Shown here one piece after another: positions 9,339 to 16,775 of a stretch of DNA of 53,287 nt; the first letter of the stretch is position 1; the number at the start of each line of letters is the position of its first letter. This DNA is from Candidatus Zixiibacteriota bacterium (GTDB taxonomy: Bacteria; Zixibacteria; MSB-5A5; JAABVY01; JAHJOQ01). The notes under the pieces are model-generated. The model did no database searches and was not told where the DNA came from. It saw only the letters and a list, made by a program, of their open reading frames with translations. The stretch spans positions 1 to 53,287 of the forward strand of contig JAHJOQ010000026.1 of NCBI GenBank assembly GCA_018820315.1, written 5' to 3'. The position numbers and the translations under genes are program-made.

Positions 9339-10944
9339 CGATCTCCGCTCCACAAGCGAGCTATTCAAGGACTTCATCTATGATCCCGGTGCGCTATCGC
9401 GATGGCTCGGCCCATCATTTCACGATGCGGACAGCTTCAGGAAAACAGCTGCTCGTCTCCTCGCCACAGAATATGACAGGGATGAGCTTGCCCGAATTCT
9501 AAGGTTTCAGAACGAGGAATTCGGAGCCTCTGAGCCCACGCTCAAGAACATCGAGCACATTGCAGATGGGAACGCTTTGTGCGCGATCGCCGGGCATCAA
9601 GTTGTGATGCTTGGCGGCCCCGCAATGATTCTCCACAAAGCACTCACTGTGATCAAGCTCTCCGAGAAGCTCAGCAATCTGTTAGCACATCCGGTCGTGC
9701 CGGTTTTCTGGCTGGCGACTGACGACCACGATTTCGCTGAAGTCGATCATGTCTTGCTACCGAGAGATGATGGCAGTATCGAGAAGATTTCTTACAGCCC
9801 GGCGATTCCGATAAGCGATAGAGCTATGGCGGATGTCATTCTCGATGAAAATTCCACACAGTTCATTGATATGGTTTCTGAGCAGCTCGCCGAGACCGAG
9901 TATAAGAAAGAGCTTATCGAAGATTTGCGACGATTCTATGCTCCGGGCAAGAGCATCTACGAATCATTTGCACGCTTTCTTCTCAATCATCTCGGCAGGT
10001 GCGGCCTTGTGCTTGTCAATCCTTCCAACCCGGGGCTCAGGAAGCTTTCAGCGAGCATTGTCGCCAGAGAAGTCTCGGAGTTTAAATCAGCTCGTGATAC
10101 AATCAGACTTGCCAATCAGTCACTAACCGACGCCGGATATCATCTGCAGGTCGAGCGCGATGAGCAATACCTGAATCTGTTTCATGTCGATGGAATGCGC
10201 ACCAGGGTGGGATTCCATGACGGACGTTTCTTCATAGAGGGCGTGGAAGATTCTGTGACAGAACCGGCGCTGCTTGATTTGATTTCGAATCATCCGGAGA
10301 GGTTTTCACCAAATGTGCTTCTCCGTCCCATTGTGCAATCTCACCTGTTGCCTGTACTGGCGTTTGTCGGAGGTCCTGCAGAGGTCGCCTACTCCACGCA
10401 GATAGGATCACTGTACGACCAATTCGATGTTGTCCCGCCGGTTGTTTGTCCTCGGATGTCTGCTACGATCGTTGAGTCCCGGTGGGCGAAGTTCATTGAC
10501 AAGAACGGTGTTGACATGAAACAGCTGCAGACAATATCTGAACGTGAAGAACTGTTGACTGCGCTGCTTAAGGCTAAGTTCCCAGAGGGTATCACAGCGT
10601 CTACGGATGAAGGCCACCAACGCGTCTTGGATGTTCTGGGTGAAATTCGCAGCAAACTTGGTGAGGAGAAGAGCCTTTTGCAGGCACTCGAACAGACCAG
10701 GAAGAAAATCGACTTTGAATTGAACTCGTTTAAGAACCGAGTGTTTAAGGCACACAGGAAAGCGAACGATGATTTTTCTCAGCAATTCAGAAAGATGGCA
10801 GCTCACCTCTTCCCGGAGCAGTCATTGCAGGAGCGACTTTGCAGTCTTGTGTATTTCACAAACAAGTATGGGCCGGGAATAGTAGAAACTATATTCAACT
10901 CTCTCAGTATAGATGACCATGATCATCAGATCATATACCTATAG
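9328..10944 (+). CDS. bshC: BshC, cysteine-adding enzyme of bacillithiol synthesis
   Basis: From ATG 9328 the product has 538 residues, essentially the length of B. subtilis BshC (YllA). Recognisable stretches are AIAGHQVVMLGGPAMILHKA, VPVFWLATDDHDFAEVDHV, VAYSTQIGSLYDQFDV followed by PPVVCPRMS, and a C-terminal coiled coil (about residues 440-500). BshC is the putative ligase joining L-cysteine to GlcN-malate as the last step of bacillithiol synthesis in the cytosol. The gene overlaps the pump gene by 11 nt, with GAGAAGG upstream as a likely ribosome binding site. The nucleotide-binding fold motifs look intact. All three bsh genes being contiguous supports the call strongly. Confidence 0.93.
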   Translation: MRYSDLRSTSELFKDFIYDPGALSRWLGPSFHDADSFRKTAARLLATEYDRDELARILRFQNEEFGASEPTLKNIEHIADGNALCAIAGHQVVMLGGPAMILHKALTVIKLSEKLSNLLAHPVVPVFWLATDDHDFAEVDHVLLPRDDGSIEKISYSPAIPISDRAMADVILDENSTQFIDMVSEQLAETEYKKELIEDLRRFYAPGKSIYESFARFLLNHLGRCGLVLVNPSNPGLRKLSASIVAREVSEFKSARDTIRLANQSLTDAGYHLQVERDEQYLNLFHVDGMRTRVGFHDGRFFIEGVEDSVTEPALLDLISNHPERFSPNVLLRPIVQSHLLPVLAFVGGPAEVAYSTQIGSLYDQFDVVPPVVCPRMSATIVESRWAKFIDKNGVDMKQLQTISEREELLTALLKAKFPEGITASTDEGHQRVLDVLGEIRSKLGEEKSLLQALEQTRKKIDFELNSFKNRVFKAHRKANDDFSQQFRKMAAHLFPEQSLQERLCSLVYFTNKYGPGIVETIFNSLSIDDHDHQIIYL

Positions 10945-10956
10945 GTAGTAGCGACT

Positions 10957-12099
10957 ATGAGAATTGGAATTACATGTCATCCTGTCATCGGCGGTTCCGG
11001 GGTTGTAGCATCGGAACTCGGTATTGCGCTGGCGGAGAAGGGACACCAGGTTCACCTGATAAGTTACGATCTGCCGGTCAGGGTTGACCGATTTATGGAG
11101 AATCTCTATTACCACCAGGTCGAATTCGATAGCTATCCGGTATTCAAGTATCCGCCATACACTTTAGCGCTTGCAGCGAAGCTTGCGGAGGTGGCCAAGA
11201 CGTGGACACTTGATCTTCTGCACGCTCACTATGCGATTCCGCACGCCACGTGCTGCTATATTGCCAAACAGATGCTTGCTGATCCCCATTTGAAAGTAAT
11301 CACAACACTTCACGGCACGGACATCACGCTTGTCGGTTCTGATAAGTCATTCTATGGGATTACGAAGTTCTCTATCGAGTCGTCGGACGGTGTGACCTGC
11401 GTTTCGAATTACCTGAAGCAGGAAGTATGCAAAGAATTCCAGATTTGTGCTGAGCCACGAGTGATTTACAACTTCATTGATGTCGACAAATACAAACCGA
11501 ACGGCTGCAGCGATTTTCGTCAGAAGCTGACTGCCCGCGGGGAGAAGGTCATAATCCACATGTCAAATTTCCGTCCTCTGAAACGAATCAAAGATGTTAT
11601 AGACGTATTCAGATTGATTCGTGCAGGAATGCCATCGAAGCTGCTTCTGATTGGCGAAGGGCCGGAAATAACCAGTGCCCGCGATAGAGTCGCGCAATAT
11701 CATCTCACCGATGATGTCCTCTTTCTCGGCAACCAGGACAAGGTGGAAGACATCCTCACGGTCGGCGATCTCTTTCTGCTTCCGTCGGAGCACGAAAGCT
11801 TTGGTCTGGCGGCGCTCGAAGCTCTGGCATGTGGTGTGCCGGTCATTGGTACTTCGCACACCGGCATACCGGAACTGGTCGATGATGGCAAATCGGGATA
11901 CGTGCTCGAATTGGGTGATACGGAGACTATGGCGATTCGCGGACTGGAATTGCTTTCCGATCCGGAGATGCACAGACAATTCTCAGAGCATGCAAGGAAA
12001 TCTGTAACGACACGGTTTGAGAAGAGCATGATTGTTAAACAGTACGAGAGTTTCTATCAGGAAGTGATGGGCGGCTTATCGCTCGGATTACAGCAATAA
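10957..12099 (+). CDS. bshA: BshA, GlcNAc-malate glycosyltransferase (bacillithiol step 1)
   Basis: A 380-residue GT-B fold, GT4-family enzyme (B. subtilis BshA is about 377). The N-terminus MRIGITCHPVIGGSGVVASE, the YPVFKYPPYTLALAAKLAEV stretch, the acceptor-domain LHAHYAIPHA and TLHGTDITLVG, and the EX7E sugar-nucleotide motif (HESFGLAALEAL) are all as in BshA. It transfers GlcNAc from UDP-GlcNAc to L-malate. The start is 12 nt after bshC, and bshB1 follows 13 nt downstream, so this is one transcription unit. Confidence 0.95.
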   Translation: MRIGITCHPVIGGSGVVASELGIALAEKGHQVHLISYDLPVRVDRFMENLYYHQVEFDSYPVFKYPPYTLALAAKLAEVAKTWTLDLLHAHYAIPHATCCYIAKQMLADPHLKVITTLHGTDITLVGSDKSFYGITKFSIESSDGVTCVSNYLKQEVCKEFQICAEPRVIYNFIDVDKYKPNGCSDFRQKLTARGEKVIIHMSNFRPLKRIKDVIDVFRLIRAGMPSKLLLIGEGPEITSARDRVAQYHLTDDVLFLGNQDKVEDILTVGDLFLLPSEHESFGLAALEALACGVPVIGTSHTGIPELVDDGKSGYVLELGDTETMAIRGLELLSDPEMHRQFSEHARKSVTTRFEKSMIVKQYESFYQEVMGGLSLGLQQ

Positions 12100-12112
12100 G
12101 GATTGACGACAG

Positions 12113-12832
12113 ATGTCTGACATAAAGCTTGATGCTCTTGCGATTGCCGCACACAGAGATGATATAGAGATCACTTCCGGCGGTCTCATGATAAAACTGC
12201 ACGATCTCGGATACAAGACCGGTGGTCTCGATTTCACGCGAGGTGAGATGGGGACGCAGGGTAACGAAGGCGATCGCGAGCGTGAAGCAGAGGCAGCATC
12301 GAAAGTTCTTGGGCTGACCGTGCGTGAGAATCTCGGGTTGCCGGATGCGCAAATCGAGTTCAATCGCGGGAATGTGCTCAAGACCGTTCGTGTGTTGCGC
12401 GAGTATCGTCCGCATCTGGTGATTCTGCCGTACTGGGAACAGCGCCACCCGGATCACTATCATTGCTACAGAATCGCTCGCGAAGCTTGTTATTTCGCGG
12501 GGTTGGAGAAACTTGATTGTGAGGGGGAGCCTTTTCGACCACACAAGATACTCTATTCGACATATTACCGCGAGCCTAAGCCGTCATTTGTGGTCGACAT
12601 CAGCGACCAATTCGAGCGCAAACTCGAAGCGGTGAAATGCTACATGTCGCAGTTCGATCCAAGTTGCGAATCGAAGCAGATATTCGTTCCGGGAATCGAC
12701 ATCTACGATTTCATCAGAACCCGCGACCGCGAGTACGGCATGCAGATTCGCAAGCAGTACGCTGAGCCGTATGTAATCAAAGAAACAATCGAAATCGATG
12801 ACCCGGTCAAAATGCCGGTCGCGTCGATATAG
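12113..12832 (+). CDS. bshB1: BshB1, GlcNAc-malate deacetylase (bacillithiol step 2)
   Basis: A 239-residue LmbE/PIG-L-type zinc deacetylase. It has LDFTRGEMGTQGNEGDREREA, LPDAQIEF, the HPDH metal/catalytic motif (QRHPDHYHCYR), a conserved KILYSTYYRE segment and the C-terminal SQFDPSCE. It removes the acetyl group from GlcNAc-malate to give GlcN-malate. The first metal motif reads AHRDDIE where the usual form is AHPDDxE; the metal-binding His and both Asp residues are kept, and only the proline is replaced by arginine. Last gene of the operon; a repeat island follows. Confidence 0.94.
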   Translation: MSDIKLDALAIAAHRDDIEITSGGLMIKLHDLGYKTGGLDFTRGEMGTQGNEGDREREAEAASKVLGLTVRENLGLPDAQIEFNRGNVLKTVRVLREYRPHLVILPYWEQRHPDHYHCYRIAREACYFAGLEKLDCEGEPFRPHKILYSTYYREPKPSFVVDISDQFERKLEAVKCYMSQFDPSCESKQIFVPGIDIYDFIRTRDREYGMQIRKQYAEPYVIKETIEIDDPVKMPVASI

Positions 12833-12857
12833 CCGAGCATCCCGTTCCGTCGTTAAT

Positions 12858-12928
12858 GTGCACACGGGAGCTGTGCTCCTGTGAATATCGCACAGAAGAA
12901 CGCAGAGGCACAGCCTCTGCTTGCACAT
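12858..12928. repeat. Intergenic palindromic repeat, copy B (inverted relative to copy A)
   Basis: The reverse complement of this segment matches 140-209 closely, including the CAGAGGCTGTGCCTCTGCGTTC core and the CACAGGAGCACAGCTCC hairpin. It lies 25 nt after the bshB1 stop and could fold into two strong hairpins in the operon 3' end. Confidence 0.75.
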
Positions 12929-12947
12929 TTGGAGGAAATAGATACAG

Positions 12948-13132
12948 TGTCACACCGGCGAAAGGGCTTGTTGAAAAACCCTAAGTGATGTCATTGCGAG
13001 CGAAGCGTGGCAATCTCCGCATTTCACAATAGCCTTGATTTACATAGAGATCGCCACGTCGCTTCGCTCCTCGCGATGACGCTGCTTCACAGCATCGGAG
13101 GTTTTTCAACAAGCCCTTTCGCCGGTGTGACA
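12948..13132. mobile_element. MITE-like non-autonomous element with 33-bp perfect terminal inverted repeats
   Basis: The arms 12948-12980 and 13100-13132 are exact reverse complements over 33 nt, beginning TGTCACACCGGCG and ending with CGCCGGTGTGACA. Inside, a second imperfect inverted pair, GTCATTGCGAGCGAAGCG (12990-13018) and its counterpart ending GCTCCTCGCGATGAC (13047-13080), gives nested palindromy. The element is 185 nt and has no coding capacity. No clear target-site duplication is visible. A right half copy lies at 225-307. The inner GTCATTGCGAG..GAAGC motif recalls widespread short intergenic repeats. Confidence 0.75.
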
Positions 13133-13244
13133 TGATGTCTGCCCCGGACCTTGGTCCGGGATTTCGAAGTGTGGCCGCGATCTGTTATCGCGGCTTGTAT
13201 GCCGCTGTCAGGATCTCCTCACATACGTTCGGACCTGCTTCTCG

Positions 13245-13312
13245 CTTCGCTCCAGCAGGCAGGGATCACTGACCTACAACTTCGCTCCAGCAGGCGGGGA
13301 TCGTTGACCTAC
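13245..13312. repeat. Two tandem copies of a 33-nt direct repeat
   Basis: Copies at 13245-13277 and 13280-13312 both read CTTCGCTCCAGCAGGC followed by (A/G)GGGATC and GACCTAC, with a period of 35 nt. Just upstream, CCCCGGACCTTGGTCCGGG (13142-13161) forms another perfect hairpin. The island 12833-13329 contains no gene. Confidence 0.7.
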
Positions 13313-13329
13313 TGTAGTGAACAGATCAT

Positions 13330-13357
13330 TTGACTCTCTCTGCAAATATGATATATT
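13330..13357 (+). promoter_or_regulatory. selC promoter
   Basis: -35 TTGACT (13330-13335), 16-nt spacer, -10 TATATT (13352-13357). The predicted start falls at or next to the first base of the tRNA (13364), as for many tRNA genes with a very short leader. Confidence 0.75.
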
Positions 13358-13363
13358 AGCGCT

Positions 13364-13452
13364 GGAAGAGGATGGGGCCTGGTGGCCCCCGCGGCCTTCA
13401 AAGCCGTTGGCGCCCCCTAAAGGCGCGGAGGGTTCGATTCCTTCCCCTTCCG
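13364..13452 (+). tRNA. selC: tRNA-Sec (UCA anticodon)
   Basis: An 89-nt cloverleaf without encoded CCA. The acceptor 5' strand is GGAAGAGG. The D-stem is six base pairs with a four-base loop (GGGGCC-TGGT-GGCCCC), typical of tRNA-Sec. The anticodon arm is GCGGC-CTTCAAA-GCCGT, giving UCA. The long variable arm is GCGCC-CCCTAAA-GGCGC. The T-arm is GAGGG-TTCGATT-CCTTC, and the discriminator is G73. The 3' strand from T-loop to discriminator has 12 nt instead of 13 as in E. coli, and position A6 faces C67. A run of six T follows at 13453. It lies directly upstream of selA and selB. Confidence 0.95.
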
Positions 13453-13508
13453 TTTTTTATTGAGGATTGTCCTTGTCTGGCCTTTTGAAGCTCCGTATAT
13501 TTTTCGCA

Positions 13509-14900
13509 ATGGCTGATACACTGTTTGACAGGAAGTTGAGTTCTCCGCGTGATATTCCGCAGGTGGAGCAAGTAGTCGCCGATCCATTCGTTGGTGAATA
13601 TGTGGAGCGATATTCTCGCTCCTATGTACTCCAGATCGTGAGAGTTGTGTTCGATCAATTCAGAGACAGACTCAAGGACGGCGAGACTATAGATGGCGCC
13701 GAGATCAGGCAGACGATTCTCGATGATCTGGAATCTGAGCGCCACAAGTTCTTCACGAGCGTAGTGAATTGTACAGGGATAGTAGTTCATACGAATCTCG
13801 GCAGATCACCACTTGGCAGGCAGCGCGCTCAAACCCTGCTCGACAAGCTAACCGGATACAGCAATCTCGAATTCGATATTTCGACCGGCAAGCGTGGCAA
13901 GCGTGGCAGCCATGTCACGCGACTTTTCTCGCTGCTGACCGGTGCGGAAGCTTCCTGCGTGGTGAATAACAATGCCGCAGCTGTTTATCTGATCTTGAAC
14001 ACTTTCTGCAATGGCAAAGAGTGCGTTGTTTCGCGCGGCGAGCTTGTGCAGATAGGAGGCGGCTTTCGGATGCCGGACGTTATGACGGCAAGTGGGGCGA
14101 TTCTCAGGGAGATTGGCACCACAAACCGCGTAGCGTTTGACAATTACTATCAGGCTGTCGGCGAAAACACCGGCCTCATAGTCAAGATTCATCTCTCGAA
14201 CTTCAAGCTGACCGGTTTCACTGAGTCTGTCGATGCGAAGCAACTCGCCGCTCTCGGGCGGGAGAGAAACATTCCGGTGATGTATGATCTCGGTTCGGGA
14301 AGCTGGCTACGCCCGTCGGATTACGGGATCAAGAATGAACCCTCGATCACAAACGCGCTCGATTCAGGAGTTGATCTTGTCTGCTTCTCCGGTGACAAGC
14401 TCTTCGGAGGTCCGCAGGCAGGTATCATACTCGGTAATGCCGACCTGATCGAGAAACTCCACAAGAACCCACTGTACAGGGCATTCAGACCGGATAAGGT
14501 GACGCTGCTGCTTCTTGAGGAGACTCTGCTTTCGTATCTGCGCGGGACAGAGACGCTGGATTCACCTGCGATGACTCTTCTGACCACAGAAATTGACAAG
14601 CTCAAGACACGCGCAGAGCGGATATGTGCTTCCCTGGGTAAGGCTGGTATAGAGGCCGATATGCTCGAAACTACCGCCCTTGCGGGAGGTGGGAGCGCTC
14701 CCGAAGAAGAAATGCGATCTTACGGCGTACGCTTGAACTCCAAGACGAAGCCAGATGATCTGGCATGCGCTTTCAGATCAGCTGATCCGCCGATCATCGG
14801 TCGTATCATAGATGACAAATTTGTGCTGGACCTTAAGGCGCTCCTCGAGACTGAAGACGAGGAGCTGACTGCTGCCATTAAGACAATCCTCGGTAAATAG
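13509..14900 (+). CDS. selA: SelA, L-seryl-tRNA(Sec) selenium transferase
   Basis: From ATG 13509 the product has 463 residues, the same as E. coli SelA. An upstream in-frame TTG at 13467 would add 14 residues and is less likely. It is a PLP fold-type I enzyme converting Ser-tRNA(Sec) to Sec-tRNA(Sec) with selenophosphate. Visible marks are TGIVVHTNLGRSPL, GKRGSHVTRLFSLLTGAEA, VNNNAAAVYLILN, VYDLGSGSW-like MYDLGSGSWL, and CFSGDKLFGGPQAG with the PLP lysine at about residue 297. It sits between tRNA-Sec and selB, with selB starting at the base after its stop. selD is not in the window. Confidence 0.97.
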   Translation: MADTLFDRKLSSPRDIPQVEQVVADPFVGEYVERYSRSYVLQIVRVVFDQFRDRLKDGETIDGAEIRQTILDDLESERHKFFTSVVNCTGIVVHTNLGRSPLGRQRAQTLLDKLTGYSNLEFDISTGKRGKRGSHVTRLFSLLTGAEASCVVNNNAAAVYLILNTFCNGKECVVSRGELVQIGGGFRMPDVMTASGAILREIGTTNRVAFDNYYQAVGENTGLIVKIHLSNFKLTGFTESVDAKQLAALGRERNIPVMYDLGSGSWLRPSDYGIKNEPSITNALDSGVDLVCFSGDKLFGGPQAGIILGNADLIEKLHKNPLYRAFRPDKVTLLLLEETLLSYLRGTETLDSPAMTLLTTEIDKLKTRAERICASLGKAGIEADMLETTALAGGGSAPEEEMRSYGVRLNSKTKPDDLACAFRSADPPIIGRIIDDKFVLDLKALLETEDEELTAAIKTILGK

Positions 14901-16775
14901 ATGCTTTACACTATCGCAACAGCAGGACATATCGATCACGGGAAGTCGTCGCTGGTCAGAGCATTAACAGGCATGGACCCCGACCGACTGCCCGAGGAGA
15001 AATCACGGGAGATGACAATCGAACTTGGATTTGCCTGGTTCGAGCTATCGGATGAATCTGAAGTAGCAATTGTTGATGTTCCGGGGCATGAGCGGTTTGT
15101 CGATGCGATGATCACCGGCGTCGGTTCGATTGACATGGTGATGTTTATTGTCGCCGCAGACGACGGTTGGATGCCGCAGTCTCAGGAGCATCTGGAAATC
15201 CTTGATCATCTCGGTACCGAACATGGAATTGTCGTTGTGACTAAGACTGACCTTGCCACAGAAGAATGGGTAGAATTGGTGAAGGAGGACATCGCGGACA
15301 AAGTGCGTGGAACATTTCTTGAGGGTGCGCCTATCGCGACATTTTCTGCCTCTGACGACAGCGGGCTCGACAAAATCATTGGACTGGTATCGGAGCGGCT
15401 CGCAAGTATATCGGTCCGCAATCACCCTGATCGCCCTCGACTGTATGTGGACAGAGTTTTTTCGATGACTGGACACGGTGCTGTCGTGACCGGAACGATG
15501 CGCGACGGTGTTTTTGCAGTCGGCGATGACGTGCGTGTCATTCCGCACGACCTGTCGGGAAAGATCAAGTCTATCCAGACACACAAGAAGGTGCGCGATC
15601 GATCGCAGGCAGGTTCGAGAGTTGCGTTGAACATATCGGGTATAAGCCACAACGAGCTGTCTCGCGGGAGCGCTATTGTCAGTGCGGGGCAGTATTCCGG
15701 AACGAAGTCGTTTGCTGCGCGAATACGGATGTCACCGCATGCTCAGGTCAAGCTCACGCACAACAGGACTGTCAAGATTCTGATCGGCACGGTGAAAGCG
15801 AACGCTCGCGCCTTCGTGTTCGCAGGTGATACATTCGATCCGGGGTCTGAGGGTGTGTGCGAGTTCCATCTCGATTCACCGATCCTTGCGCGTGTCGGAG
15901 ATCAATTCATCGTTCGGCTGCCGACTCCGGATGTGTTGCTTGGCGGTGGTGTGGTTATTGATACAGATTATGAAAGACATTCCAGATCGGATAAGACCGC
16001 AAGAAAACACTATGAGACGCGACAGACCGATAGCGTCGTTGGATTGATTGAATCCGATCTGAGAAGGCACAAAGGCATCCGCGTTGACAAGCTTCTTGAG
16101 TCATCGAACTTCTCGCGCCAGGACATCGAGCCGGCAATGGAGAAGCTGATCGAGGGTGGAAAGACAATCCGACTCGGCCAGATGGTCTTTGACGCCGGAC
16201 ATTTGTCCAAAGCGTCCGAGAAACTCATCGAGAAGATATCCAAGTTCCACGAGAAACATCCTGCGAGGCGTGGCATTCCAAAATCGGAGCTGATCTCAGT
16301 GGCTGATCAGGATGCTATGGTCGTAGAAGCTGCTCTGAGTATGCTTATCGGACAGAAGCGGCTTGCCGCCAGCGGGGCCATAGTGCACTCTCCCGCGTTT
16401 GCGCCGAAGCTGAAACCGGAGCAGGAGCGTCTGAGAGGGGATATAATCGCGATGTTCACCAGCGACCAGTACAATCCTCCTTCGAGAAAGCAGCTTGAGA
16501 GAATCTCATTCGCAATGCGCGATATTGTTAACTTCATGCTTGATGGTGGCGAACTAGTGGAGCTTTCGGGCGGATTACTCCTGCTCGGTGAAGACTTCGA
16601 ATTCATAAGAGCGAAAATAGTCGAGACTATCGAGTCGAAGGGGAAGATTGATGTGGCCGGGATCAGAGAGCAACTCGGATTCTCCCGAAAGTACGGAGTG
16701 CCGATTCTCGAGAAACTCGACGGCATGGGTGTAACCCGGCGAGTCGGAGATCACAGGGTGCTGGCAAATGATTAG
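14901..16775 (+). CDS. selB: SelB, selenocysteine-specific elongation factor
   Basis: A 624-residue translational GTPase. G1 is GHIDHGKSSL; switch and G3 motifs are MTIELGFAWF and DVPGHERFVD; G4 is VTKTD. EF-Tu-like beta-barrel domains II and III follow, then a SelB-specific C-terminal half made of winged-helix modules (about residues 370-624) that bind the SECIS hairpin in selenoprotein mRNA. It delivers Sec-tRNA to in-frame UGA codons. The ATG directly follows the selA stop. Its own stop overlaps the amidohydrolase ATG by 8 nt. No obvious selenoprotein gene lies in this window. Confidence 0.97.
   Translation: MLYTIATAGHIDHGKSSLVRALTGMDPDRLPEEKSREMTIELGFAWFELSDESEVAIVDVPGHERFVDAMITGVGSIDMVMFIVAADDGWMPQSQEHLEILDHLGTEHGIVVVTKTDLATEEWVELVKEDIADKVRGTFLEGAPIATFSASDDSGLDKIIGLVSERLASISVRNHPDRPRLYVDRVFSMTGHGAVVTGTMRDGVFAVGDDVRVIPHDLSGKIKSIQTHKKVRDRSQAGSRVALNISGISHNELSRGSAIVSAGQYSGTKSFAARIRMSPHAQVKLTHNRTVKILIGTVKANARAFVFAGDTFDPGSEGVCEFHLDSPILARVGDQFIVRLPTPDVLLGGGVVIDTDYERHSRSDKTARKHYETRQTDSVVGLIESDLRRHKGIRVDKLLESSNFSRQDIEPAMEKLIEGGKTIRLGQMVFDAGHLSKASEKLIEKISKFHEKHPARRGIPKSELISVADQDAMVVEAALSMLIGQKRLAASGAIVHSPAFAPKLKPEQERLRGDIIAMFTSDQYNPPSRKQLERISFAMRDIVNFMLDGGELVELSGGLLLLGEDFEFIRAKIVETIESKGKIDVAGIREQLGFSRKYGVPILEKLDGMGVTRRVGDHRVLAND

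Noticed and set aside
13245-13312. Two 33-nt direct repeats as a possible CRISPR array
   Set aside because: Only two copies with a 2-nt gap, no spacers and no cas genes; it is a simple tandem repeat.
15045-15650. 201-codon open frame opposite selB
   Set aside because: Antisense shadow of the SelB GTPase domain.
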